Positions 1 to 58,125 of a stretch of 64,000 nt of DNA are shown piece after piece. This stretch comes from Theodoxus fluviatilis (lineage: Eukaryota; Mollusca; Gastropoda; Cycloneritida; Neritidae). Every line of letters starts with the position of its first letter. Position 1 is the stretch's first letter. Under the pieces are notes generated by a model. The model saw only the letters and a list, made by a program, of their open reading frames with translations, searched no databases and was not told the origin of the DNA. The stretch is taken from positions 1 through 64,000 of the forward strand of contig JAWQFJ010001861.1 of the NCBI GenBank assembly GCA_034096865.1. The letters are read 5' to 3'. Both the position numbers and the translations under genes were made by a program.

Positions 1-119
1 CATTCCAGCTGTCGTTCCATCCTCTACGTTTTTCACACTCTTCCTGCCTCAACTACTTCTTCGACCTTCTCGTGTTGCCTCCAAGCCCTCGCTCTGCAGG
101 TAACCTGTTCCCAGCTCCT

Positions 120-198
120 CTCCCTTTCCTCTCTCTCTCTCTCTCTCTCCTTCGGTCATCGGGCTCCTCGATCGTCGTCTCGTCTCTCTCTCAATCTG

Positions 199-241
<43 letters not shown>

Positions 242-330
242 CTGTCTCACTTTCTATCTGTCTCTTTCTATCTTTCTCTTTCTATCTGTCTCTCTCTGCT
301 CTCTCTCTCTCTGTCTCTCTCTGTCAAAAC
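120..330. repeat. (TC)n with an internal (TA)n microsatellite
   Basis: TC-rich tract with a (TA)10 block around 220-241, then TCTG/TCTT variants. Apparent ORFs through it are low-complexity Ser/Leu and are not called as genes. Confidence 0.95.
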
Positions 331-569
331 GAAAGTAGTTGTATACAGACTAGGTGAAGAGACACAGAATGATTTTGGCTAGCCAAGAGAGCAAGAGGGG
401 GCGAACAGGGGGCTGCTACTTTTTCCGTGTTTGATTACGACACATTGAGATGAAGATTTCACCGGTAGACACCAGATGGTTATTTTAATTTGCTTGATGA
501 CACAGAATTCAAGCCGATTCCTTTTGATGATGGAGCCCTGAATACTGGGGAAGGGAAAGTGATTAGCTG

Positions 570-1472
570 CCTGCGCGGTAGTAAATGTACATCTACAGGC
601 TCTGAAAAGTTTCCTTAACGTTTCTTCACGAACCCCTAATGATATGATCTATGGAGACACTGGGCGTTTTCCTCTGTCTATCAATGCCAAGTTACGTAGT
701 ATCAAGTACTGGCTTAAAATCTTGAAGATGGACGAAAGTAGGTTACCCTTTAGAGTTTATCAGATGATGCTGTGTACACCGAAAAATCGAAACCAAACTC
801 AGCTGGTTACCAATGAGACAGCATTTTCTGAAAAACATCAGAGGAAAGACTCATTAGCAGATTGTGTACTGACTAGTGGAAATGCGAGTACGGCATAGTA
901 GTAGATATTCTTTTTATAGACTCTTCAAAATATCTTTTGGAACCGAACAGTACCTATACGATATAGATAAAAAGTATTTAGAGATATTTATATACGTTTC
1001 AGGATGGGAATTACGGATTTATTCAGTCACAAATACAGATACACGACAGGTGATGGCATTAATTTGTGTCCGCTCTGCAGAGAAAGAGAAGAAACAGAGA
1101 CTCATTTTCTACTCTATTGCCCTACATTACACGATTTAAGGGAACGTTTCTTATTTGTTTCTTTAGATTCGAACGTCGATGAAGCGGTAAAACGCCTAAT
1201 GTCCAGTAAACACAAGAAGACAATAAGAACAACTAGTATGTTTTTGTATAAGGCATTTAAACGTAGACAGGATGCGCTTGAGTCTGCGGAGCGGGACAGC
1301 TTTATATTTGTTAAGTAATTTTCTCGTAAGAATTGACACTGTCCATTAGAAATGTATTGACACTGTATATTTGAAATGTTTTGACTTGTACTTACATTGT
1401 ATTCTTGAAAGGGGCCGGTGGCCTATTCAATAAATCCATTCCTTCGTTCGTTCGTTCGTTCGTTCGTTGTCT
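570..1472 (+). pseudogene. LINE 3' end (C-terminus of non-LTR reverse transcriptase), truncated and frameshifted
   Basis: Plus-strand LINE remnant. The first frame carries MIYGDTGRFPL followed by IKYWLKILKM, the conserved region after the RT domain. A later frame (1004-1315) encodes a zinc-knuckle-like CPLCREREETETHFLLYCP and ends YKAFKRRQDAL with a TAA stop. The frames are interrupted, so it is dead. The 3'UTR is GGGGCCGGTGGCCTATTC-AATAAA followed by a (TTCG)n tail, as in the 36.5-kb copy on the other strand. The family belongs among APE-type non-LTR elements; I do not assign the clade. Confidence 0.85.
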
Positions 1473-1654
1473 CTGTCTGTCTCTCTGTCTGTCTCTGTCT
1501 GTCTGTCTGTGTCTCTCTATCTGTGTCTCTCTCTCTGTCTCTCTATCTCTGTCTGTCTCTTTTTCTGTCTGTCTCTCCCTGTCTCTGTCTGTCTCACTGT
1601 CTCTCTCTCTGCCTGTATGACTGTCTGATTGTCTGTCTGTCTGTCTGTCCATCC

Positions 1655-1696
<42 letters not shown>

Positions 1697-2025
1697 CTCT
1701 CTCTGTATGTGTGTGTCTCTGACTCTATCTCTGTCTGTCTGTCTTCCATCCGTCTGTCCGTCTCTCTCTCTCTCTCTCTGCCTTTCTATCTCTCTGAGTG
1801 TCTGCCTGTCTGTCTGTCCGTCCGTCTCTCTCTCTGTCTATCTCTCTCTCTCTCTGTCTCTCTCTCTCTCCTTGTGCGTCTATGACTCTCTCTGCCTCGC
1901 TCTCTCTCTCTCTCTCTCTCTCTGTATGTCTGCCTGTATGTCTGTCTGCCTGCCTGTCTGTCCGTCCGTCTCTCTCTTTCTCTCTGTCTCTGTCTCTCTA
2001 TCTCTCTCTCTCTCATTCGCTTTTA
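1473..2025. repeat. Compound TCTG/TC microsatellite, about 550 bp
   Basis: Imperfect array of TCTG, TC, TCCG and TCTA units that starts directly at the (TTCG)n tail of the LINE end. The long Cys/Ser/Leu ORFs on both strands here are artefacts of the repeat. Confidence 0.97.
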
Positions 2026-2120
2026 GGGATCATTTCTAAAGTATATATCGCCGGGTCGTCTGGTAACGATGCCCGTACCTTCTCTCTCATTCGCCAAGTG
2101 CATGCCGCTGACAGTTGAGA

Positions 2121-2247
2121 AATCTGGGAACACCGTCTCTTCGTGGCAGATTTCATCCAGACGGAAGTTCTGCATTGCCGTGGGAATTGGCTCAGATGAA
2201 AACGCATAAAATGCTCAACAGTTATCCTGGACGTGTGGAGGATTTGT
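2121..2247 (+). repeat. 127-bp inverted repeat, left arm
   Basis: AATCTGGGAACACC to GGAGGATTTGT. It matches the reverse complement of 4087-4213 over the same 127 bp with one mismatch seen (GCTCAGATG versus GCTCAAATG). Just outside, a shared ACAGT is offset by a 5-bp difference. Confidence 0.9.
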
Positions 2248-2644
2248 AAAAGGGATTGCCTTTTTGAGCACATTCTAGAAAGAACACAGACTGGCGGTGA
2301 CATGATGTGACATCTTGTGTACATGATGGTGTATGAAACGTTTTGTGCAGAAAAGTACAACGAGAGTGCTTGCTGTACAGAACATCGACGAAAATGGTAT
2401 TGTGGACTAAATGTAGTGTCTGTTGTTGTGAAATGAGTACCAGTGGCAGAAATATGTTGAAAGATTGATCTAGATGAAATAGCATGCACAAACTAATGAG
2501 TCGCACACACACACACAGACACCTGCAATGTATGAATCAAACATGCATTCACATGCGAGCCAGCGGGCGCGCAAGGGCAGAAGTGTTCTCTCTAGAATGC
2601 GCTCAAAAAGGTGTGGCCGAGTGAAGTGAAGCCCAAAGTTTTAC

Positions 2645-2710
2645 ATGGACTCTCTCTCTCTCTCCTCTCTCTTTCTCTCTCTCTCTCGCCCTCTCTCTCT
2701 CCTCCCCCTC
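2645..2710. repeat. (TC)n microsatellite
   Basis: CT/TC tract ending in CCTCC-rich sequence. Confidence 0.9.
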
Positions 2711-3009
2711 CTCCCTTTTGCCTGGTCAAAGCGCTGGCCCCAGCCAAGCACTGTCAGCCTCTTTCCCCTCTCCCCCTCCCTGTATCCCAGTATCATGTAT
2801 CCTGCGTCACAGACGGCCATGTTCTATATATGTTGTAAGAACAGCCTACCATGTATCTTGTCAGCCTGGGAGGGTCCCAGTGCGCCTTCCCTTATCTGTT
2901 TGTTAATTGAACTTGACATGTGACCTCTGACAGCTCCCCTCTACCGTTCGCGCGGCTATTCACAAATTGTTAGAATCTAGAGACAAATTTGATACTTTCT
3001 CTAAATTAA

Positions 3010-3643
3010 CAGGGCCGGATCAACAGTTTTTTGAGGGGGGGTGCTTAAAATTGTTTTAGGGTCTTCTCATCGAAGTGGCGAAGCCACGAGTGCGTGCCTG
3101 CGAAGCAGGCAACGCCCCTCTAGGGGGGTTCCGGGGGCATGCCCCCCGGAAAATTTTGAGAAAAATGGTGCAAATCTGTGCAATCTGGCAGTGCGGTCAT
3201 TTCCAAGAGTTTTTGTTTGGTCACAGATTCTTCCTGTCTCTGCCCGGGTTTGATTGTCTGTGCGAGTAGCAAAAGGAAGGCATCTTAATTATAGCAGCAC
3301 CCCCCCCCCCCCCCTCCCTCCTCAGCTACCTTGGCTGCCAAGTAGAGTGTGCTTTTACCAAGTGGAGAGTAGTACAGCATCTGGGCCAGCATCTTTTAGC
3401 CCCCCCCCCCCCCCCCCTCCTTCCCAAGCTTTTTACTAACTATACTGTCTCTGCTACCAAGCAAAGTGTGCCGATATCCGATGGAGGGGGAAGTCGATTC
3501 AACATATTTGAGCAACCCACCCCCCCCCCCTCCCTCCTTCCCCCAACGTTCCCCGCTGCCACGGAGGTATTTTTTTTTGTTGTTTTTTTTTTTGGGGGGG
3601 GGGTGCTCGAGCACCCCCAGCACCCCCCCTAGATCCGGCCCTG
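3010..3643. mobile_element. Non-autonomous DNA element with CAGGGCCGGATC termini (hAT-like)
   Basis: It begins CAGGGCCGGATCA and ends GATCCGGCCCTG, a terminal inverted repeat, with AATTAA directly outside each end (3004-3009 and 3644-3649). Sub-terminal GGGGGGGTGCT and AGCACCCCCC are also inverted. The inside is non-coding, with several long poly-C runs. hAT elements often begin CAGGG, but they normally make 8-bp target duplications and only 6 bp match here. The superfamily is therefore tentative. Confidence 0.75.
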
Positions 3644-4086
3644 AATTAAGGCATCTGATTGCAATGGTGCAATATTCATTCGGTTGACTTTGTTATGCCT
3701 ATCAAGGCAACACTTGGTTTGAATAATTTCAAGTAAGTATAAGGCAGCAATGAGCCTTTTTATATCACTAGGAAAGCACAACCCCAAGACAGGCTGAAAT
3801 CCACCACTGCTGATTTCAAGCCTGGCTCCCCTGGGGTCCGTGCGTTGATAAGGAGGGGCTGTCAGCAGGTCGAGAGAGAGCTCACCAGCAGTCTCTACAG
3901 AGAGACCCCATACCATCAGGGGGGAGAGATCAGTGACCATGGTCTTGGGTTGGTCCAGGCGATTATCATCAGGCCTCGGACCAGCCAGGGGCTCCTGTAC
4001 CCATGGATGAATAAAGTTGTGGAAAGCAAGTACGATTTGTCTCATATCTGCGCCCTGCTACCATCATGCCTCAATGCCACACCATC

Positions 4087-4213
4087 ACAAATCCTCCACA
4101 CGTCCAGGATAACTGTTGAGCATTTTATGCGTTTTCATTTGAGCCAATTCCCACGGCAATGCAGAACTTCCGTCTGGATGAAATCTGCCACGAAGAGACG
4201 GTGTTCCCAGATT
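4087..4213 (-). repeat. 127-bp inverted repeat, right arm
   Basis: Reverse-complement partner of 2121-2247. The arms are separated by 1.84 kb and could be the ends of a transposon or a local inverted duplication. No clean target duplication was seen. Confidence 0.9.
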
Positions 4214-4230
4214 ACTGTATTTGCCATTCT

Positions 4231-4232
<2 letters not shown>

Positions 4233-4271
<39 letters not shown>
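4233..4271. repeat. (CA)n microsatellite
   Basis: Uninterrupted CA dinucleotides. Confidence 0.95.
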
Positions 4272-4273
<2 letters not shown>

Positions 4274-4499
4274 TAGTACCGCTGATATTCACTGCACAAA
4301 ATGTTTTCGCTGCATTTTCTCTACACAGAATCACTCCCAATGCTTTTGCCACCCGTCATTCTTTGCACAAACTGTCATTGTCATCTTACCACCACCACCA
4401 CCAAAATATAACACCACCTTTCTATTCATGTAAGTATTTGCACACACGCACGCACACACACTCACACGCACGCACAACACAAACGGCACACACAATCAA

Positions 4500-7400
4500 T
4501 AAAGAGGACACATTGGTTTTCTCACTTTCCCCTTTTATTCACCCATAGCAGTTCGTACAGACCAATAGCTCCATGGAAGTACACGTGTCCAAGAGAAAGA
4601 GAAACCATTCACATTCAATCGTTGTATTTGGTTGAAAAAGTGAAAATCGCGCAGAGAAGGAAGGCACTAGTAGGTCACACAGGCACTACATAGACGGGAA
4701 CAAGAGAAGGAAAAGCAATCAAAGCTACAGTAAATGGCCTTCGGATGTCCCACAGAGCGGCTCAGCAGAACATGGGTTGCAGAACATGGGTTACAGAACC
4801 AAAAAAATGTTTCCTTCATTACTACTGTTCTACAACAGACTGCTGTTAAGTCTTTGGAGTAAGAGTAGATCACTATCTAAGTTGAATATTAAAAATCATA
4901 CCCAGCGGATATTTCGCTTCGACTGCAGATGATAAATAATTCACCAGACAACCTTTCTCCAAACACGGACGCCATCTTTCTTCGAACACGGAAGCCGCCA
5001 CGGACACCATCTTTCTCCCAACATGGAAACCATTTTCCAACGAACATGGAAACCATCATTCAACAATCGTGGGATGGAGACAAGCCTCTTATTTTGGGCA
5101 GCAAGCGTCTTTAATTTCTGCTGGCACAGCCACAGCAAATTCTTCGGGTTGCTCGAATTTTAAGCAAGAAACATTCCCCAATAAATATGAAATACGCGAA
5201 ATGAATACCATAGCAACTGACAGACGATGACTCAACAAGACTAGAAAAACATTCAGATTCTTACCCAGCCAGTCAACTGCTCGCAAGTCCTGTCTTGCAG
5301 GATTTGACGACCGAGTAAAGAGATGTGCGAAGCTGGACAGAGTTCCATGTTGGGTTGTTATGAATATTACTTCATCGTGCCGATATACTTTCGATATGTC
5401 TGTTTTCATGCAATGAATGACACTCACGACGAGAATTATGCGAGTCCTAGACTATTACGTGTTTTATCGGCAATACACACAGGGTGGTGATTCCCCCATC
5501 CCAAGGATAATGCCTGGGCCGTGCGACTTCGAAAACGTTCTGCGACAGAGGTAGCTGAGCGCGTCTGTCCTCATCAGCACTAGAGTAAACACCATTCATA
5601 TCGCTGTGGTGATTATCGATGGACGTCTTGTTTGGCATGTACCAGAACTCTACTTGAGTTCAAGGGTCATTTCAGGAAGAAAAGTGACCGATTCTTAACA
5701 AAACAAAGGAAAAGAGAGACTTGTAGATGTATTTTGGTAATGTTGTACTCTACAATTTTCACTCATACATCGAAAGACTGAGCCAAATTAGGAGTACATA
5801 ACATTATTTACATTACATGATTAAAAATAGTGGGTTACTATGTGAGAAACAGACACACATTCTACTCGCACATGTGTATACATCTGAGAAAACACACCTA
5901 CCACGATGGTACAAAACACCACATAACAGCTTCTTGCATCAAGAGGGAATGCTTCTTTGGCTACAAATCTACGACTGTAGACGAGTCAGGAATCATAATG
6001 GATGCATTTATCATAGCCAGACATTCTATATTTAAGACACAGAAGATTAACTTATGGTGGCTGCCTTAAACCCCCCCTGCAAACCACAGCTAAGGTGCTT
6101 TTGGGGCCTGCTCCAGTAGCTCAGCCGTGGATACCAAAGAGAATCGCAGCTGGTGCCAGCCAGACTCTAAAGAATGTCTCATGAAATCAGGGAAGGTCTA
6201 TACGATCTGAATAATACTTCTAGCACATCTATTTGTAAATACCACATACAAAATCGTCATTGCAAAAGTATTATGTCAAACGGAAGGATCTGCACATTGT
6301 GCAAAAAGACACTTTAAAATTACAGTGTATACATAATGAGATTCATGTTGCGAGAAAACTTTGGCCGCGTTTGTCATGACTTCCCTGGTCAAACGAAACA
6401 AGAGGCATGAACCATTCACGAATAATAGTGTGCTTTTCATTCACCGAAGCATGGAGTCAGGACAAGTGTCAGCAGTCAAATCACTTACCGCACAAGCTGA
6501 CACACAGCTCAGATGGAGCAGACTCTTTCACTGTGCTGCTGTACCTACATTCGTATAGGAAGCCCTTGTAAGCAGCGACTCGATTTATCATTTTGAGGGA
6601 ATATGTGACCAGTCCTCCGAAACTGAATCGTTCAAATTGAGATGCATGCGGCCGAAAATTCATCCAAGGGGATCACTCCAGCGAGTTTGAAATTTAAATC
6701 GATTCAGAAAGCTGAACTATTCCTACGTTCTCGACTTCAATTATACCGCTAAATGATTATTACTGACATCTTTAGATGGGCACTGCAATTTCAGAGAGGA
6801 CAACACTTCGCCCGATTGCGTAACATCCCACCTTGTCCCCACGTCGCCCCTGTCGCACACGCGAACAGCTCGGTCAAGTATTTGTTTTGGTTACACGCCA
6901 CGGGCTTTCATCCAAATGAGTTGCTAATTTTTAATGGCCGTCGAGGAATATAATTTTATGTAAGAATTAGCTCTGGGCCATAATTCATTTCTGTAGCTTG
7001 ATTAGGCCTACAACTACCTACTGCTATGCAAAATGCAACTCACATTTGAAAAGACGTTTTCTTCAAAAGCTCTTGTTTGGTACATACGTATTCAAACTAT
7101 CATTGTAACCACTGCACATAATTATCTAAATACTTTTAATATCATTTTACATTGACACAAACATTTTATAATCACGAACAGTATCCGAGCGGCTCATTTC
7201 GGGAGGACCGATCATATAACGACCTCAAATTAAAAACAGAAAACTGGGGCGATATCATACCACCCTACATTTGGAAACATCGTGCATAATCAACTTTCAT
7301 CAAACACTTCGCAAGCTGCCAGTTTTGGACTGATATGAGTACTAGGTACTGGTAATCACATGGGTCAACTCAACATGTTACATCACATGCATTGATCTAT

Positions 7401-9117
7401 ACAGGCATGTATTCCCACAGGAGCTCCGGGCTACAGTTTCCATGAGTTCAAGTACTACTAATTCTCATCACAGGTACAGCAGAAATCACAAAGTCAGTGC
7501 TGAGAGAAAAATTAAAATAAACACTCACCGTATACATATGTAAAAACATCTATGTATATTGATTAATAAAAAACCTTTGCTTCTATAACACACTATGATT
7601 ATAAACCCCCACCCCCAGCAATCTTTGTAACAGTAAATGAAAGAATCAAGGGTCATACTTGTAACAGATTCAGTCTGCATGTGATTCAAGATTCAACAAC
7701 TGTAGTGTGCTAAATTCTCACAGAAGCACATCAATTCACAGAATTTTCATTGTTTGTGGTGGCTTAGATGTTTCTGCCACAGGTCAAAGACTGCCCTCAC
7801 AAACTGTCTTGATACATGTACTTCTTAGATCAAGCATAACCTTCAGCGTTATTTTTCTCTAAAGAAATCTGGATTACTCGTTCAATGATTCATATTCTAG
7901 AGTCAACATAATAGTAACGAATACTGCATCATTCAGACTTTGCTTTTCAGCCAAACATACATTCTTCCTAAAATAATTATTGTTCTAGAGAAACATATTT
8001 TCGATTTGTTTCTTTTAAAATCCTATCTTATATTTAATGGTTCAAAATATGGGCGCATTAAGAGATGTCCAAACAATAAACAAGAGGTCCTCTAGAATCA
8101 TACAGGCTTCGTTTTTGTAACAATTATCATTATCATCACATACAAACTTTAAACTATCATCAAAATCAGCATCATCATCTTCATTATCAGCGTCTCCACT
8201 TCCACCTACACTACCACCATCATTCTCCTCTCAATCAGAGCTGTTTAAACGTTGCTATATGGCTGAGAGTCAAATCGAAGTGAGAATCACAGGGACTTGC
8301 ACATTGGCGAGATGTATCACTGGTAAATTGAGATAGCATGCAGTTTCAGACAAACTGCAAGTAATCATGAAAGAAACACATACGGAATAGACCTTGGAAG
8401 AACTTGATGTTGAAAAGCACTCTAAAAATGAAACAAACGTTGATGATCAACGAAAGTTTTGCTCGATGTTGGTGCAACCATCAGTATACAGACATGGGGA
8501 AGCTATTTACATTATGCAAATAATTTTTTAGGTCACAACACTCTTTGTTCTGTTGTTGGTTTCGTTCCTTTTCTCGGCTTATACATTTATTTATTTATTT
8601 ATTTATTTATGTATTTATTTATTTTTTTTTTTTTGGGGGTGTGGGTGCGGGTGGGGGGTTGTTCTTTTCTCTTTTTTTTTAATATTGATTTTTTGAATAT
8701 AATTCAAGCCACACAACATATTTTGCAAGGAAAACTTTAAAGAAAGGATACAAGAAGCAACAGGAGATAATACACAATACCCTGATCCAAATACAAATTA
8801 TAACATTTCAGAAAAAACATTATCCCAAGAATCGATTTTAGGAAGAAAGCCCCACAAGCTAGCATGCAGGTTAATTAAGCGCTTATTAAACACATTACAA
8901 ACTGACCATTATTTAATTCATTCACTGATGGAAACAAATTCAGTGGGACCACAACTTTTCATTCAAAACTGTATTTTCCATTCTTTACTTCTAGCGATTG
9001 TATCTTTGGCATTGTGGATCTTGTTTAAAAAACTCAACAAAAGTAGGTGTATCAATCACGACATGACTATTTCACATATTGAATGACATAATGATGGTAC
9101 ATTTACAGGATGCTCAT
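4500..9117. other. AT-rich non-coding region, probable 3' flank or 3'UTR of the transporter
   Basis: About 4.6 kb downstream (minus-strand sense) of the transporter stop. It has no convincing exon: open frames are under 115 codons and lack recognisable domains or splice context. It contains a (TTTA)n tract near 8587-8625, a poly-T/G stretch near 8626-8690 and a TTTTGGGGCCTGCTCC repeat near 6098. Several TTTATT sites (AATAAA on the minus strand) occur, so the true poly(A) site cannot be chosen from sequence alone. Confidence 0.5.
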
Positions 9118-9681
9118 GACATGAATATTATAATAATGAAATTAAAACTAGAGTAAAAACGCTTCTCCTGAAAGAATGCAAAATGTTCTCTTCAGATAAA
9201 ATTTTCAACTTTTATCAACATGGTAATTGTTGCCTGAAACTGCACAAATTTTATTAGGCTGGGAAATGATACATCCAATAAAAACGACTGAACAAAACCA
9301 TGGCACTTGAATGTATTTCAGTCATAGGTAAAATTTGAGATTCTATTCATAAATGCTCTAGACCATTCGGAGGCAAAGAAAGTTGCTTCATCTCTAAACG
9401 ACATGAATATTATAATAATGAAATTAAAATTAGAGTAAAAACGCTTCTCCTGAAAGAATGCAAAATGTTCTTTTCAGATAAAATTTTCAACTTTTATCAA
9501 CATGGTAATTGTTGCCTGAAACTGCACAAATTTTATTAGGCTGGGGAATGATACATCGAATAAAAACGACTGAACAAAACCATAGCACTTGAATGTATTT
9601 CAGTCATAGGTAAAATTTGAGATTCTATTCATAAATGCTCTAGACCATTCGGAGGCAAAGAAAGTTGCTTCATCTCTAAAC
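9118..9681. repeat. Tandem duplication, two 282-bp units
   Basis: 9118-9399 and 9400-9681 are almost identical head-to-tail copies. Each begins GACATGAATATTATAATAATG and ends TTGCTTCATCTCTAAAC. Only a few substitutions are visible (for example TTCTCTTCAG versus TTCTTTTCAG), so the duplication is young. The content is AT-rich and non-coding. Confidence 0.95.
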
Positions 9682-10437
9682 AATCATTTCTGTGTACAAA
9701 TACTTCAAAGTCTTGCTCAACCACTGTAGAGATACCGTGATGGCACATAAAATTCACACCTTTTCTGAAGAGGTACAACAACGTTTCAATTACAAAATCT
9801 TATGATTGTAAGTGTTCATGGCCTGAAGAGACAAAGTTTAACCATTCTTAACAGAATATAAATCTATTTAATACAGAAACCCATACTTATATTAAGCAAC
9901 AGCAACTCAGCCTCTGTAAATGCTAAGTCAAACAAAATAACCATCGCCATTAAATTTTCAATTCTTTAAAAAACAACTCAACAACAACAACAACAACAAC
10001 AACAACAGCAAAAAGCAACAAATTATCTCAAACGAGTCTGTGTACTATTTACAATGTAAAAGAATGCACTTCTCCACACTAATGCAAGTCCACGTTTTAC
10101 AAACCCCCTCCTTTCTCAGTACGCCTTACAAATGAGCAAACGAAGTCTGCAACATTTCAGGAACAGCTGGACATAAACAGGATTGCTTTTACTGGTGCAC
10201 GGTTTGAATGGCAGGCATGCTTTTGGGGGGGGGGGGGGGGGGGGGGGGGGAGGGTAGGCACACGGCAATCAAATGATGGAGAAAACATAGAGGCCGTTGA
10301 GTGCGAGGGCAAAAAATCACGGCTGCAATCTTCACTAATCTTAGCAGCATCAGACAACCCATCTTGTCCCCCACTTCTGCAGTCCAGTTCCACACACAGA
10401 TGTGCTGGGAATAGTCTTGGCACTATGAAAGGCCGTC
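9682..10437. other. Non-coding stretch just after the transporter stop (3'UTR candidate)
   Basis: It contains a (CAA)n tract at about 9980-10008 and a G run of about 24 nt near 10227-10250, which would be a C run in a minus-strand 3'UTR. No exon is seen. Confidence 0.5.
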
Positions 10438-55617
<45,180 letters not shown>

Positions 55618-55624
55618 CTGAAAC

Positions 55625-57570
55625 AGTTAGATGCCAAGACATACAAACCAAGCCCTTTACTCACCGCCACTGCGCATCTCCTTCCCCCAACCCCCTCCTC
55701 TCCCACCACCAGCCAGTCTTCCCCACCCGCGGGGCAACAACAGTCTGCAGGGGCGCCAAGATTTCTGACCCCAGCGGAACGCCGAGAGCGTCACGACCAT
55801 GGCTTTGCGCCCTGAAGACGTACTGTCCACCGTTATTTATGGATACTGGCGCAACGTTCCATCCTAACGGTGTCCTACATCTCTCTGGTGTTCATCCGCC
55901 TCTGACCAGTGAACGCCGTCACCCTCCCTCGACCTGCTTCGCCCGGTGTCAGTCTTGTCTCGTCCCGCATTGCAAACTTCACGCTCTGCTGACATTGAAA
56001 GATTGCTGAGAACCTGAATACCAGGCGTTTGTGCAAGGAGGTATTTCCATAGTTTGCACTAAATCCATGCTGTTGTCCTTCGGTGGTACTCCAGGCAGAC
56101 GTGACGTGAACCGCGTTGGAACCATACATGCTTTGATGTAAACATGTTTTGAAGAAGAGGACCCGACCCCAATCTCACACGTTCCCGTACGCACTCGCAA
56201 CTTCTAAACCACCCAACTTCCACTACGGGTATGGTTTTCACTTCAATACCTACTTCTCGAACACCCATAAAGGCACACTCTTGTGCACAAACTCCCAATT
56301 ACGTATATTCCAAACCAGGTATTTTTCTCAAACATGAAAACATGCGCTTTCACACACCTTCAATCCTATCACACGCACCTGAGTACACCATCTTTGCCTG
56401 AATGAACTCATTCGTCCTGATGAATGGATGGATGGGATTGGAGAAGGACGAAGGAAGGCGAAGGGGGAAGAGATAACAGGTACGATGGGGTGAGTGAGGG
56501 ATGGCGAGCGAATGCAGACATATGAAGTGAGGGAGAAAGAGGAGAGAGGGAAACAGAAAGGGGGATAAGCTGATGGCTGAATGAAACATAATTTACCTAT
56601 CAACATTTCAGACCAATCATGTGTGTCCACAACAACCCAGCCAAGCAACCACTTCTCCCGTGACCCCATAAACTGCGCAGATCGTCCCGCCATTGTACGA
56701 AAGCACGGTCCATGTCAATTCAGTACTTACAATACAGTGATCGCAGTAATCTGAAGACAGTCTGTTGGATCTATTAGTTACGACTGACGGCCTTGACAAC
56801 AAGTACCCAGAGGTCAGGAGCGGTGAAGCAGACTGTTAAGAAGAGTCGCAGGTTAATTCAGAAATGGTGGCAAGCGCGTCTTCGGTTGAGGCACCTTCGA
56901 TGGCGCCTGTCTGACTGACCTGGAGCGAGTTTACACCTGTACTGGCCTTCCACTGTGCTGGCAACAGAATTCCTACAAGTCTCGGCGATAGGCACTTAAA
57001 GTGTTTTTAGTCTATGATAGTTTGATGACAGCGTGTGGGCGTTGGTTTGTGTGCATGCACACACGAGCATTTGTGGTTGTACACAGTAATCCAGTTGGCG
57101 TTGCGCGGGGAAGGCAGCAGAAGTGGTGTGTTAGATCGCACTTTTGTTCATTGGTGTTGGAATAAATATCATTTTTGCATGTTTGTGTTTGCTCACAGGC
57201 GTATCCATGTCAATCTACTTTGGGGTGCATTCTGATATTTCAAATACATAATGAGTAGTTTTCATCTCAAGCGGGAACCTGAATGGGTCATGTATTCAGG
57301 AGCACCAAGCTCACGTTAGTTGGCGTGAAATGAGTGAAATATTGTGCGGGTTTTAGAGAGTATGAAATAGACCGGTCCATTCGTTTTCTGTATGTGTGTG
57401 TATGCGTGCGCGCGCGTGTGCTTGCATGCGTGCATGCGTGTGTGCGCGCGCAAATGTGTTGAACTCGCACGCGTGCGTGTGCTCGATTCTGCTTTCTTGC
57501 ATAATAAGGAAGGAGGTGGGGTTAACGTGCGTATAAGCATGGGCTTCAACATAAACAGCAAACAGCTAGC
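55625..57570. other. Region 5' of the last placed transporter exon
   Basis: It may contain the true first exon or promoter of the transporter, but no ATG exon with a fitting donor and phase could be defended. It holds CG-containing GTGCG tracts near 57400-57480. Confidence 0.35.
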
Positions 57571-57571
57571 C

Positions 57572-57579
57572 CTCAGATG
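57572..57579. repeat. Target-site duplication CTCAGATG, left
   Basis: Identical to 60378-60385. Confidence 0.9.
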
Positions 57580-57668
57580 GGGTAGTGATAAAAGACGGAA
57601 AACACCGGAAAACACCGGAAAACTCGAGTAAATGCAGGAAAACACCTACAAAAACCATGAAAATGTTA
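57580..57668 (+). repeat. Left TIR of the OTU transposon
   Basis: Contains three CGGAAAACACC-like units, then GAGTAAATGC and CTACAAAAACCATGAAAATG. Confidence 0.92.
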
Positions 57669-58125
57669 AATTGGACCATTTGTTGGTTTTTCCCTATCTT
57701 TTTATATATAATCAGGTTCTAAAACAAAGAAAACACCAATAAACTGCCTGTGAAATGAAGCGATGAAGGAAACTAACAATAGCTTCATCAGTAATATTTA
57801 CTGCAAATACCTTTCTGAACACAAAGTGAAAACATGTCAGCACTTTATCACATAATTATTTATCTGTCCACATATCCTCTCCTCACCTGAGTTGTGTTGA
57901 AAAAAACTCATGTGATTTTGTTTTCATTAACTATGAAACAGTTCCATGTCAATCAGGCTTCATTCACGATAAGAGATGCAGAGTGTCAGATTGAAAGAAA
58001 ATTAGGCGTCTGTCTATTCGTTTCAGCCTTTAAGTAAAGGTTTTCATTTATATTCCTGGTTCAATCCTGTAACTTCAATGAACAAGATCTCTATGTGATA
58101 AAATAAGCAAGATGGCCATGAAATC

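Noticed and set aside
1381..2039. Several long ORFs on both strands (Cys/Ser/Leu or Arg/Glu/Asp-rich)
   Set aside because: They are translations of a TCTG/TC microsatellite, open in many frames because the unit lacks stops.
5089..5638. Minus-strand ORFs of 112 and 63 codons
   Set aside because: No domain, splice context or composition signal; kept as non-coding 3' flank.
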